Source of the DNA: an uncultured Clostridia bacterium | Lineage (GTDB): Bacteria > Bacillota > Clostridia > Oscillospirales > Acutalibacteraceae | NCBI GenBank assembly: GCA_937916395.1 | Contig: CALFTN010000081.1 | Span: 1 to 7,912 of the forward strand | Reading direction: 5' to 3' | Length of the DNA: 7,912 nucleotides | Shown here: positions 1 to 6,385 of the stretch, piece by piece | How the letters are laid out: each line of letters opens with the position of its first letter | Position numbering within the stretch: the first letter of the stretch is position 1 | The notes under the pieces: generated by a model | Database searches by the model: none | What the model saw: only the letters and a program-made list of their open reading frames with translations | What the model was told of the DNA's origin: nothing | Translations under genes and position numbers: made by a program

Positions 1-3000
1 TCGAGAGCTGCCTGAAGGTTTGCTTCAAGGTCGTTGAGCCATGTCTGTCTCTTAGCTGCTACGAACATACCAGCATTATCATGAACATAAGCTGCTGTGA
101 AGTTACCACCTACGTAGTATCTTGAAGCTTCAGTAGCACCTTCTGCTTTGTAATCTACAGGGTAACCCATAGCAAGGAGAAGTTGTTCATATGCTTCTTC
201 TTTTGTGATTTCTGTGTTAGAAACAGCAACTTCGTCAGCTGTATTCAACTTGTTAAGAATATCCTGTGCTTCAACATACAATGCTTCAATATTTGATGTA
301 TCAGCTGCATCAGCAATTTTTACAAGCTGGTTGTATGCGATAAGGAATTCATATCTTGCTGAATGAATAGCATACTGAGTTGAACCATTTGTTTTAGCTG
401 CATCAAGAACTTCGTTAGCTTTTGCAAGTTTTTCAGTATATCTTGCAAATGAACCTGCTGTATAGTTTGCAGCAACTTCGTTACCATACTTAGTAATTGC
501 ATCGTTAAGGTAATAGTATTTGTTTGTATCGTACTTACTGATAAGACGACCCTGATTTGTCTGCATATTCTGAATCTGAGTTCTGAGACTTGTTACGTCA
601 TATGCAGGCATTACGAAGTTTTCAATAGCTTCGTTAGCATAGTCAATAGCTTCTTGTGAAGGAGCTTCTACAAGACCTTCAACGATTGCTTTAACGTCAG
701 CATCTGTAATTGTGTCAATCACACCATTGATACCCTTGTTATCAAATGGAATACCTACAAGAGAATTCTGAGCTGCTACAGGAGGTGTTGCTGCATTAAG
801 AACATTTCTGATAGCTGCACGAATATCGTAGTATTTGAACCATCTGTAAAGAACGTAGTCTTGGTTCTTGAGACCTGCATTTTCAGATGCTACAAGAGCT
901 GTATAAATTGGGTAGAGTTCAGATGATGGGTCTGAAGGAGCAACTACAGTTACTTCTTCAACTTCTTCAACTGCTCTGTAAAGTTCAACAGCTTCAACAG
1001 CTTCTTCAAGTCTAATAGCTGCGTACTGGAATGTTGAAGAACCTGCTGGAAGAGTCTGAGTTTTATCATCTTCGTCAACATAAGTATAAGCTGATGCTGT
1101 CTTATGGTCTGCTGCGAATGATGAGCCAACCCACTTACCATAAAGCTGGTCGTTTGCATAAGCAATAGCTGCCTGATATTCTGCCCAAGCTGCCTGTGCT
1201 TCGCTTGAAGTAAGGTCAAAGTCTGCAGCATTTTTACCGATGTTTGAGTCAAGAACGCCTTCGAGATTATATGAGTCGTAGAGGTTGATGTAGAATGTCA
1301 TTGATACATCATTTGCATCGGTACCTGTTGAATAATCAACGTAAACACCCTTATTCTCAACCTGACAGTAGTTATAACCAATCTTTGTTGCTGCTGTGAT
1401 TTCATAAGTTGTGAAATCTGCATCATAGTCATTACGAGCCGCAGATGACTCAACCTTCCAAAGAGGAGCTGAAACTACAGCGTTTCTATCTGTCTGTGCA
1501 CCAGCTGTTGATGTTGCACCTGGGTTATTAACTGTTGATTCATTGATATTCCACTTAAACCAAGCGTCTTGTGGGTCAATAGCTGTACCATTTTCTTTAA
1601 TTGTAATTGTTGATGCAGAGAATGCTGTGTTTGAACCTGAACCGTCTGCGTTCTGGTTAACTGTAATCTTACCAGTGTCATCATTTACAACATTATAACC
1701 ATAACCATCAACATAAACGTTTGCCATTGTATGATGATATTCAGCTTTTGTCTGTGTTTCAATTGAACGGTCAGTTAATGTAAACATAGTGTTTTCTGCT
1801 GTTGACAACATTTGTGATTCACTGATGTATGTGTTTGTATAAGCATAATCAATTATAGCATCTGTCTGAGCTTTATATGTTGTACCCCATACTTTAGCTG
1901 ATGTATCATATGAATCTGTAAATGTTGTCTTAACAGGTGACAATGAGTCATTAACACAAGATGTTACAACGAAGCTTTGTCTTGCTTCAACCGGCTCACC
2001 AAGTGTTCCGTCTGGAGAAATAATCTGGTATTCATTTACCATTGTCCAAACTTCTGGGGTAGAAGGAATGCCTGTAAGTTCAAATGGTGGAGCTTTTGTT
2101 TCAACGTTAGGTTCTGCAACTGCTTTGCCATAGTCAACAGGACCAGCTTTTACATTACCGTTTGCGTCTTCAACCCAAACTTTGTTGTACTGAATCTTAT
2201 AGTCGCCGTCGAAACCAGATTCCTTGCCTGCAAGAGCACCATCATTTGACTTGTAACGACCGTTGTTAAAGTACGTCTTAACACCCTTAGTGTTCATTGT
2301 GATTGAGTAATTAATTGTATTTTTTTCACTACCTGTGTAAGATGGCTCAATACCATCTACAATAAAGCCAGTAACTGACAACTGTGATTCATAACCCAAA
2401 AGCATTGCAATAAATGTTGTTGCATCTGTCAACCAGATTGCTCTTGACTGACCAAGACATTCAACAAGGTATCTAGCAAGGTTAGCAAGAGCTGTTCTTG
2501 TACCGTAGCTACCAATCAATGCCTGAATTGGTTCTGCCTGCTTAAGAGCATTTGTGAACAAGCTCTTAAGACTGTTCCAGCTTGACTGATTTTCAAAGCC
2601 AAGACCACCGAAGAGGTCTGTAAGAAGGTTAGCAATACCATTAACAAGTGTTAAATCACCTGTACCAGAATGTCTCATAAGACCCTTTGCAAATGGTGCA
2701 AAATTACCATTAAGGATTGCTCTGAGCCAGTCGTAAACTGTGTTGAGATTGATTGCATAAGTAGTATCACCAGCATTAAGAAGGCCAACGAGTGTTGGGA
2801 AGAGCTTACTTAAAACTGCTGAGAGCTTAAGAAGAGGGTCTGTGCTACTCAAGTCAATATTAGAAGTAAGATTTGGAACCCATGTTGCAACAACCCAGTC
2901 GATAACACCGCTAAGAATTTCTTGCCAAGTGTAGTCTGCACCAATCTTGATGTCATCAACAACTGTTGTTTCAGATGCTGACAATCTTGTACCGTAACCG

Positions 3001-4946
3001 ATAAGGTTCTGAAGATAGTATGCACCAGTTGATGCACCCATATTAAGAGCGATATCAAGGAATGCATCTTCTTTTGCTGAACCTGTTAATGCTTCAGCTG
3101 CTGTAATCTTTGCGTCCCAACCTGCGCCAAGGTGAGGAAGAATTTCTGCCATAAACTCTCTAAGAGCGTAAACGAGAACTTCTTCTACTGATGTTGCGCT
3201 AGCTGGAATTACAAGCTGTGGCATAAGGTCATCAAGAATCTTACCAGCAATCATAACAAGTACTCTTTCAAGACCGAAACTATCAAAGTCTGCAGGAAGT
3301 GTAAATCCTTCACCGAAGAGTTTAACTGTATCTGTCTTGATAACGCGTTTAACAAGAGCTGTTACGTTAGCTGCAAGAGTGCCGTCAGCTGTTCCTGCTG
3401 TCCATTCAAGAGATGGAATAGCTGATTTAAGGATTTCACCAGCGATAACGTTGATGTGTTGAAGGATTGATGTACCTGTTGTCCAAGTTGTTTTAGCCAT
3501 AATTTCTGACCACATTGGAGCCTGGTATTCCCAGTTAATAAGGTCATAGAATGGGCTAACATCACCACGTTCAACATGATAGTACTCATATCTGCCATCC
3601 CATTCTACAACGTAGTAGAGAGAGTCAGATGTCTTATCATTGATATCTTTACCTTCAAGGTCGATATACATGAAGTTGTAGTTACCTGCGCGACCAACTG
3701 TGTTCTTGAATTCATCACGAAGAATCTGCTTGTCATATGCACCATTTTCTTCCTGAACTTTGTAAGCATCCATAATAGATTTCAACTGTGCTTTAACTTC
3801 ATCAGTAAGTTTGTCGCTTTCACCATTGTTGAATGCGCCACAGAACTGCATAAGAGTTGCACGGAGCTGACCATCAAGGTTGTGACCACCGAATGTGTCA
3901 TAAGCCCATGGAACAGCTTTTTCAAGCATTGAGTACATGCTGCCACTGTTCAATTTAAGGAATGACAATAATTCTTCACCAGCAGCTGGTTTAAGGAGAC
4001 CAGAGTTATCATCCCACTGACAGATATACTGTTTATCACCTTCTGTACCGTCAGGATTTGCAACTGTTGAGTTTTCTGTAAATGTCCACTTGCCAGTTGC
4101 ACTCTGTGTACCGTAAATGTAGTACAAGCCTGTGTCAGCTTCCTGATGAATCATTGCTGCTGTAGCACCAAATGCTGTTGGGTTAGTAATGATTTCATTA
4201 CGTGCAGAATCTGATGTTGGAATTGTGTGGTTTGGCTCAACAAGAAGCTTAGCAAGAAGTTTCTCAACCATCTTATCAAGAGTGTAGTCTGCGTTTCTTT
4301 CAGCAACTGAAAGGTCTTCCCATTTTGCTGTGTTTGGATATTCAGGGTCGTTACCAATGCCATTTGTAATCTGGCGTTTGCCGATACCATAAATTAAACC
4401 ACCAAGCAATGATGGAAGGTCAGCAAGAATCTTGTTAATAGCACTCATATCAAGCTTTGCAATTGAACCAATCAAACCAAGGTCAATTTCACCAGCATTA
4501 AGAATGTTATAAACAAGCTCGCCATTAAGAGCAAGAGTTTCACCAAGGCGGTCTAAAACACCTGTGTCTTTAAGACCTTCTCTTGTTGTACCTTTAATCT
4601 TGCTATAATCAAGGGCAGAAAGGTCACCAGCAAGAGTTGAGAGAGCTAAACCAATAAGACCATTATCAAGTGTTTCACAAAGAGCGTCATAAGATGTCAA
4701 GTCAATGTCAATACCAGCAACTTTTGTCTTAATGTTAAGACCAGCGAGAAGCCCATCAAGTAAATCTACAATCATAGACGCACGCTGCTCAGCTGTGAAA
4801 AGATAAGCACGAGGATTATCGTTACTATCATAGAAATATGAACCTGGATTCTCGTAAGCTTGGAAAGCGGAACCAGCTACTGAAAAGCATGAAAAAGCCA
4901 TAATCATAGCTAAGAGCACGCTTAACAATTTTTTCATTTTTTTCAT
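1..4946 (-). CDS. Giant secreted surface protein with FIVAR-like repeats (N-terminal 1,648 codons; C-terminus outside window)
   Basis: One minus-strand frame stays open from the ATG at 4946 to the left edge, with no stop. The start is set by an AGGAGGA ribosome site 7 nt upstream; an in-frame ATG at 4937 is too far from it. Residues 1-27 are a Sec signal peptide (two Lys clusters, a Leu/Ala/Met core, cleavage probably after GSA at 25-27). Residues about 40-230 and 540-850 are Leu-rich amphipathic helices. Two aromatic beta-like inserts lie near 270-310 and 435-480. Residues about 863-1240 look beta-rich (Thr/Asn/Tyr/Val) and resemble an extracellular beta-sandwich region. From about 1245 the chain is helical again, with a FIVAR-like repeat at about 1495-1541 (starts YTAGSFARYTEKL). 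Cysteines are few. Exported location is well supported. Function is unknown; adhesion or cell-surface architecture is only an inference from FIVAR-type proteins. No dockerin, SLH or LPXTG can be assessed because the end is missing. Confidence 0.9.
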   Translation of the reverse strand, partial: MKKMKKLLSVLLAMIMAFSCFSVAGSAFQAYENPGSYFYDSNDNPRAYLFTAEQRASMIVDLLDGLLAGLNIKTKVAGIDIDLTSYDALCETLDNGLIGLALSTLAGDLSALDYSKIKGTTREGLKDTGVLDRLGETLALNGELVYNILNAGEIDLGLIGSIAKLDMSAINKILADLPSLLGGLIYGIGKRQITNGIGNDPEYPNTAKWEDLSVAERNADYTLDKMVEKLLAKLLVEPNHTIPTSDSARNEIITNPTAFGATAAMIHQEADTGLYYIYGTQSATGKWTFTENSTVANPDGTEGDKQYICQWDDNSGLLKPAAGEELLSFLKLNSGSMYSMLEKAVPWAYDTFGGHNLDGQLRATLMQFCGAFNNGESDKLTDEVKAQLKSIMDAYKVQEENGAYDKQILRDEFKNTVGRAGNYNFMYIDLEGKDINDKTSDSLYYVVEWDGRYEYYHVERGDVSPFYDLINWEYQAPMWSEIMAKTTWTTGTSILQHINVIAGEILKSAIPSLEWTAGTADGTLAANVTALVKRVIKTDTVKLFGEGFTLPADFDSFGLERVLVMIAGKILDDLMPQLVIPASATSVEEVLVYALREFMAEILPHLGAGWDAKITAAEALTGSAKEDAFLDIALNMGASTGAYYLQNLIGYGTRLSASETTVVDDIKIGADYTWQEILSGVIDWVVATWVPNLTSNIDLSSTDPLLKLSAVLSKLFPTLVGLLNAGDTTYAINLNTVYDWLRAILNGNFAPFAKGLMRHSGTGDLTLVNGIANLLTDLFGGLGFENQSSWNSLKSLFTNALKQAEPIQALIGSYGTRTALANLARYLVECLGQSRAIWLTDATTFIAMLLGYESQLSVTGFIVDGIEPSYTGSEKNTINYSITMNTKGVKTYFNNGRYKSNDGALAGKESGFDGDYKIQYNKVWVEDANGNVKAGPVDYGKAVAEPNVETKAPPFELTGIPSTPEVWTMVNEYQIISPDGTLGEPVEARQSFVVTSCVNDSLSPVKTTFTDSYDTSAKVWGTTYKAQTDAIIDYAYTNTYISESQMLSTAENTMFTLTDRSIETQTKAEYHHTMANVYVDGYGYNVVNDDTGKITVNQNADGSGSNTAFSASTITIKENGTAIDPQDAWFKWNINESTVNNPGATSTAGAQTDRNAVVSAPLWKVESSAARNDYDADFTTYEITAATKIGYNYCQVENKGVYVDYSTGTDANDVSMTFYINLYDSYNLEGVLDSNIGKNAADFDLTSSEAQAAWAEYQAAIAYANDQLYGKWVGSSFAADHKTASAYTYVDEDDKTQTLPAGSSTFQYAAIRLEEAVEAVELYRAVEEVEEVTVVAPSDPSSELYPIYTALVASENAGLKNQDYVLYRWFKYYDIRAAIRNVLNAATPPVAAQNSLVGIPFDNKGINGVIDTITDADVKAIVEGLVEAPSQEAIDYANEAIENFVMPAYDVTSLRTQIQNMQTNQGRLISKYDTNKYYYLNDAITKYGNEVAANYTAGSFARYTEKLAKANEVLDAAKTNGSTQYAIHSARYEFLIAYNQLVKIADAADTSNIEALYVEAQDILNKLNTADEVAVSNTEITKEEAYEQLLLAMGYPVDYKAEGATEASRYYVGGNFTAAYVHDNAGMFVAAKRQTWLNDLEANLQAAL

Positions 4947-4953
4947 AATTTTT

Positions 4954-4960
4954 TCCTCCT
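4954..4960 (-). promoter_or_regulatory. Ribosome binding site of the giant gene
   Basis: The minus strand reads AGGAGGA, a full Shine-Dalgarno match, with 7 nt to the ATG at 4946. It picks that ATG over the second in-frame ATG at 4937, which would leave a spacing of 16 nt. The hairpin at 4969-4994 ends 8 nt upstream, so the site itself appears unpaired in the simplest fold. Confidence 0.85.
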
Positions 4961-4968
4961 ATTAAATT

Positions 4969-4994
4969 TTGCATACTATATATGATGTATGCAA
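4969..4994 (-). promoter_or_regulatory. Perfect 8-bp hairpin just upstream of the ribosome binding site
   Basis: In the minus-strand RNA, UUGCAUAC (4994-4987) pairs perfectly with GUAUGCAA (4976-4969) around a 10-nt AU-rich loop. It is not followed by a U-run, so it is not an intrinsic terminator. Its first base (4994) is also the outer G-U partner of the stem that closes the upstream structured domain. The two helices therefore abut and could stack. A role in mRNA 5' stability or ribosome access is an inference. Confidence 0.6.
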
Positions 4995-5139
4995 GGTAAA
5001 TAGTTCCCCATAATTATTTTTGCATCGCCATGGGAGAGGCGATATTGTTTAGAGAGCATCAATTACTTCACTCTCTGACCCAGCCGTGTGAACTCAAGTC
5101 ACATTCGGCAGAGGTCGGCAAAAGAGCTCTGATTTACCC
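4994..5139 (-). ncRNA. Candidate structured cis-regulatory RNA with pseudoknot (unidentified class)
   Basis: Helices read on the minus-strand transcript are as follows. The closing stem is 5132-5139 with 4994-5001 (7 Watson-Crick pairs plus one G-U). A three-part arm has 5113-5116 with 5077-5080, then 5106-5109 with 5083-5086, then 5099-5103 with 5087-5091, with an AA bulge and a 7-nt loop. A second arm is 5071-5076 with 5051-5056 and can extend by a G-U. An H-type pseudoknot has stem 1 5038-5043 with 5024-5029 and stem 2 5030-5035 with 5006-5011. All of these nest inside the closing stem, giving a compact junction. Three wobble pairs would be A-C mismatches in the plus-strand RNA, so this is a minus-strand RNA. 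It lies downstream of a strong promoter and upstream of the giant gene. I found no diagnostic core of the c-di-GMP-I, cobalamin, T-box or SAM classes. Ligand and mechanism are unknown. Confidence 0.6.
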
Positions 5140-5156
5140 GGACTTTGCTTCCACCG

Positions 5157-5281
5157 CTTCCGCTTTAATAAATCTAAAAAAGCACGGCGGAAGACTGATG
5201 ATACACACCCGAGTTATTACCTTAGGGATGTGTATCGCAACGAAGCGTAGAGCGTACTTTCTAAAAAAGAAGACACTACGC
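5157..5281 (-). promoter_or_regulatory. 5' part of the leader: three successive hairpins
   Basis: Three stems are readable in the minus-strand RNA. GCGUAG (5281-5276) pairs with CUACGC (5250-5245), with a small U-rich inner hairpin. GAUACACA (5236-5229) pairs with UGUGUAUC (5207-5200) and continues through CCC/GGG (5227-5225 with 5210-5208) past one bulged base, leaving a 14-nt loop. CUUCCGC (5193-5187) pairs with GCGGAAG (5163-5157). Perfect stems of 6, 8+3 and 7 bp in series, in an otherwise AT-rich intergenic region, indicate a structured leader. I see no protein-coding signal here. Whether this domain belongs to one RNA with the pseudoknotted domain at 4994-5139 is undecided. Confidence 0.5.
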
Positions 5282-5310
5282 CCCATTACACCATTCCTAT
5301 GGTTACACCA

Positions 5311-5339
5311 ATTATACAAACTTTTTTTAGAAATATCAA
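5311..5339 (-). promoter_or_regulatory. Near-consensus sigma-A promoter of the giant gene
   Basis: The minus strand has TTGATA (5339-5334), a 17-bp spacer and a perfect TATAAT (5316-5311). Transcription should begin near 5304, leaving a leader of about 358 nt before the ATG at 4946. The upstream sequence is A/T-rich, which would suit an UP element. The promoter sits exactly at the 5' edge of the structured leader, which supports minus-strand transcription of that RNA. Confidence 0.8.
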
Positions 5340-5589
5340 TAGTTTATTCACATTTATTCATAAATTTTTGCAATTTTTCCAATACAACCAATTTTATTTT
5401 AGTAGATTTGTGCAAAAAGACAAAAGAATATTTTGTAAACGTGCCAAAATCGTGAACTATTTGTTAAATACTCTACACGCTGTTTAATTAGCAGCTTTTT
5501 TTCAACATATTTTGTATGTTTTGTTTATAAAACTATTTTTTCAATATATAGTAGTTCAAAATAATTATGCACAATATGTTGAAATAATC
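5340..5589. other. AT-rich intergenic region upstream of the giant gene
   Basis: No credible gene is present; the reading frames crossing it on the plus strand look like low-complexity translation of AT-rich DNA. It separates the lipoprotein terminator from the giant-gene promoter and contains the 11-mer repeats at 5500-5584. A plus-strand GCTGTT/AGCAGC hairpin with seven Ts (5479-5502) resembles a terminator, but no gene upstream of it would need one. Confidence 0.6.
5500..5584. repeat. 12-bp inverted repeat with a third copy of the motif between the arms
   Basis: TTTCAACATATT at 5500-5511 is the exact reverse complement of 5573-5584, 61 bp away. A related direct copy, TTTCAATATAT, lies at 5539-5549. 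The three sites share TTTCAAYATAT and sit about 160-270 bp upstream of the giant-gene promoter. They could be binding sites for a regulator, or AT-rich coincidence. No known operator is recognised. Confidence 0.4.
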
Positions 5590-5616
5590 AAAAAAGGCGA
5601 GGTACGCCCTCGCCTT
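5590..5616 (-). terminator. Intrinsic terminator of the lipoprotein operon
   Basis: In the minus-strand transcript AAGGCGAGG (5616-5608) pairs with CCUCGCCUU (5602-5594) around a 5-nt loop and runs into six Us (5595-5590). It begins 12 bp after the stop codon of the upstream lipoprotein gene. It insulates the giant gene, which has its own promoter. Confidence 0.9.
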
Positions 5617-5628
5617 AAATTATAAATT

Positions 5629-6333
5629 TTATTTCATTATTAAATTAGCATCAATAATATCATATAAGTTTAACGCTTCATCATAAGAGCCTTCTTCACA
5701 AACAAAACTTGCCTGATAAAGCTGCTCGTTGTAAACAAAATACATTGCATTTGAATAATAAATCACAGGTCCGGTTTCTTCTTTACTCATCTTATACTCA
5801 AGCATACAATACTCAATGCTCTTTAATGAGAATACACCTGAATCAGTATGCTTTTTAATTACAGGAAACTCTTTTTTGAACAATTCAGTAAATTTATCTG
5901 CTATTTTTACTTCTTCATTAAAAAGTTCTTTCAAACCTTTCTTTGTAGGGTCACCCATCTTAATAATTTCTATTGATATCTTTTCATTATCTTTTCTTAC
6001 GAATTTACCATCTTCTTGTAATTCCCATTCATCAGATAAGGTAATTTTATAATCAGGAGTTTCAAGAGTGTTACCTTTTATTACTTGTTTGGGAAACGCA
6101 ACAAGGCCTGTCATTGGTTCGCCATCTTCGTCTTCTCTAATTTTTCCATCAGGCTCTGTTAAATAAACCACTAATTTACCTTCATCGTTAAGGATTGTGT
6201 TGCCCTCTTCGTCAACACACAATAAATGCTCATAGCCATCATCGTCAACATATTTTTTGCCTTTTGTGCAACCCACAAACGCTGTTGCTATTAAAATAAG
6301 AATAAGCGCGATTGCTATAATTTTCTTTTCCAT
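5629..6333 (-). CDS. Putative lipoprotein with acidic D/E-G repeats and a C-terminal PsbP-like domain (234 aa)
   Basis: The ATG at 6333 is preceded by GGAGG with 7 nt spacing. Residues 1-21 form a lipoprotein signal (EKK, then an Ile/Leu/Ala core) ending FVGC, so Cys22 is the likely lipidated residue; Phe at -3 is less usual than Leu. Residues about 29-76 carry a turn motif ending in D/E-x-G at Gly33, 44, 52, 63 and 71. The spacing alternates 11, 8, 11, 8, which makes a 19-residue repeat rich in Asp/Glu. The remainder (about 85-234) alternates beta strands and a Lys/Glu-rich helix (about 130-160). It has the look of a small PsbP/Mog1-like alpha-beta domain, a fold guess from pattern only. It would sit on the outer face of the membrane. 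It lies 52 bp after the DUF3048 gene and before a terminator, so it is probably the last gene of that operon. Family and function are not recognised. Confidence 0.85.
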   Translation of the reverse strand: MEKKIIAIALILILIATAFVGCTKGKKYVDDDGYEHLLCVDEEGNTILNDEGKLVVYLTEPDGKIREDEDGEPMTGLVAFPKQVIKGNTLETPDYKITLSDEWELQEDGKFVRKDNEKISIEIIKMGDPTKKGLKELFNEEVKIADKFTELFKKEFPVIKKHTDSGVFSLKSIEYCMLEYKMSKEETGPVIYYSNAMYFVYNEQLYQASFVCEEGSYDEALNLYDIIDANLIMK

Positions 6334-6365
6334 AATAATTCCTCCGTTAAGGATTTTTTATACAA

Positions 6366-6379
6366 GAGGGGAGTCCCTC
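6366..6379 (-). other. Small intergenic hairpin between the two lipoprotein genes
   Basis: The minus-strand RNA GAGGG-ACTC-CCCTC forms a 5-bp GC-rich stem with a 4-nt loop, 7 nt after the stop codon of the DUF3048 gene. What follows is UUGUAUAAAAAA rather than a U-run, so strong termination is unlikely. It could act as a processing or 3'-stability element between the two cistrons. Confidence 0.35.
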
Positions 6380-6385
6380 AAAATT

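Noticed and set aside
1977..3932. Plus-strand frames inside the giant gene
   Set aside because: They lie opposite an unbroken 1,648-codon frame with a signal peptide and promoter, lack ribosome sites, and have Cys/Phe/Val-rich translations typical of antisense reading.
4887..4889. Cys20 of the giant protein as a lipidation site
   Set aside because: The preceding residues A-F-S are a poor lipobox, and a normal cleavage site (GSA at 25-27) follows. Sec signal peptidase I cleavage is more likely.
4976..5059. Possible 27-codon leader peptide on the minus strand
   Set aside because: The nearest purine-rich stretch (AGAGAG) is 11 nt from the ATG and lies in a stem. The frame runs through the pseudoknot, and no run of regulatory codons is seen.
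4994..5139. Resemblance to the lysine riboswitch (GCCGAA...GGCUGG arm) and to ydaO c-di-AMP leaders (GGGUAAAUC)
   Set aside because: Only short stretches match. The lysine-core AGGUAGAGG and its 3' partner are absent, as is the CCGACAGCUAACCUC block of ydaO. A covariance search would settle this.
5134..5319. Minus-strand reading frame of 61 codons in the leader
   Set aside because: Its start would be a TTG overlapping the -10 box at the promoter, before the transcription start. It is an accident of the GC-richer structured region.
5030..5455. Plus-strand reading frame of 141 codons
   Set aside because: It runs antisense through the structured leader and the promoter, has no Shine-Dalgarno before its ATG, and its translation shows no domain or sensible composition.
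5479..5502. Plus-strand hairpin GCTGTT/AGCAGC followed by seven Ts
   Set aside because: It is terminator-like, but there is no plus-strand gene or promoter upstream in the window. The stem is only 6 bp with one wobble, so it was not called.
6357..6362. TATAAA as a -10 box for a separate promoter of the small lipoprotein gene
   Set aside because: No -35-like hexamer lies at 16-18 bp; the position holds AATTTT. Read-through from the DUF3048 gene is the simpler reading.
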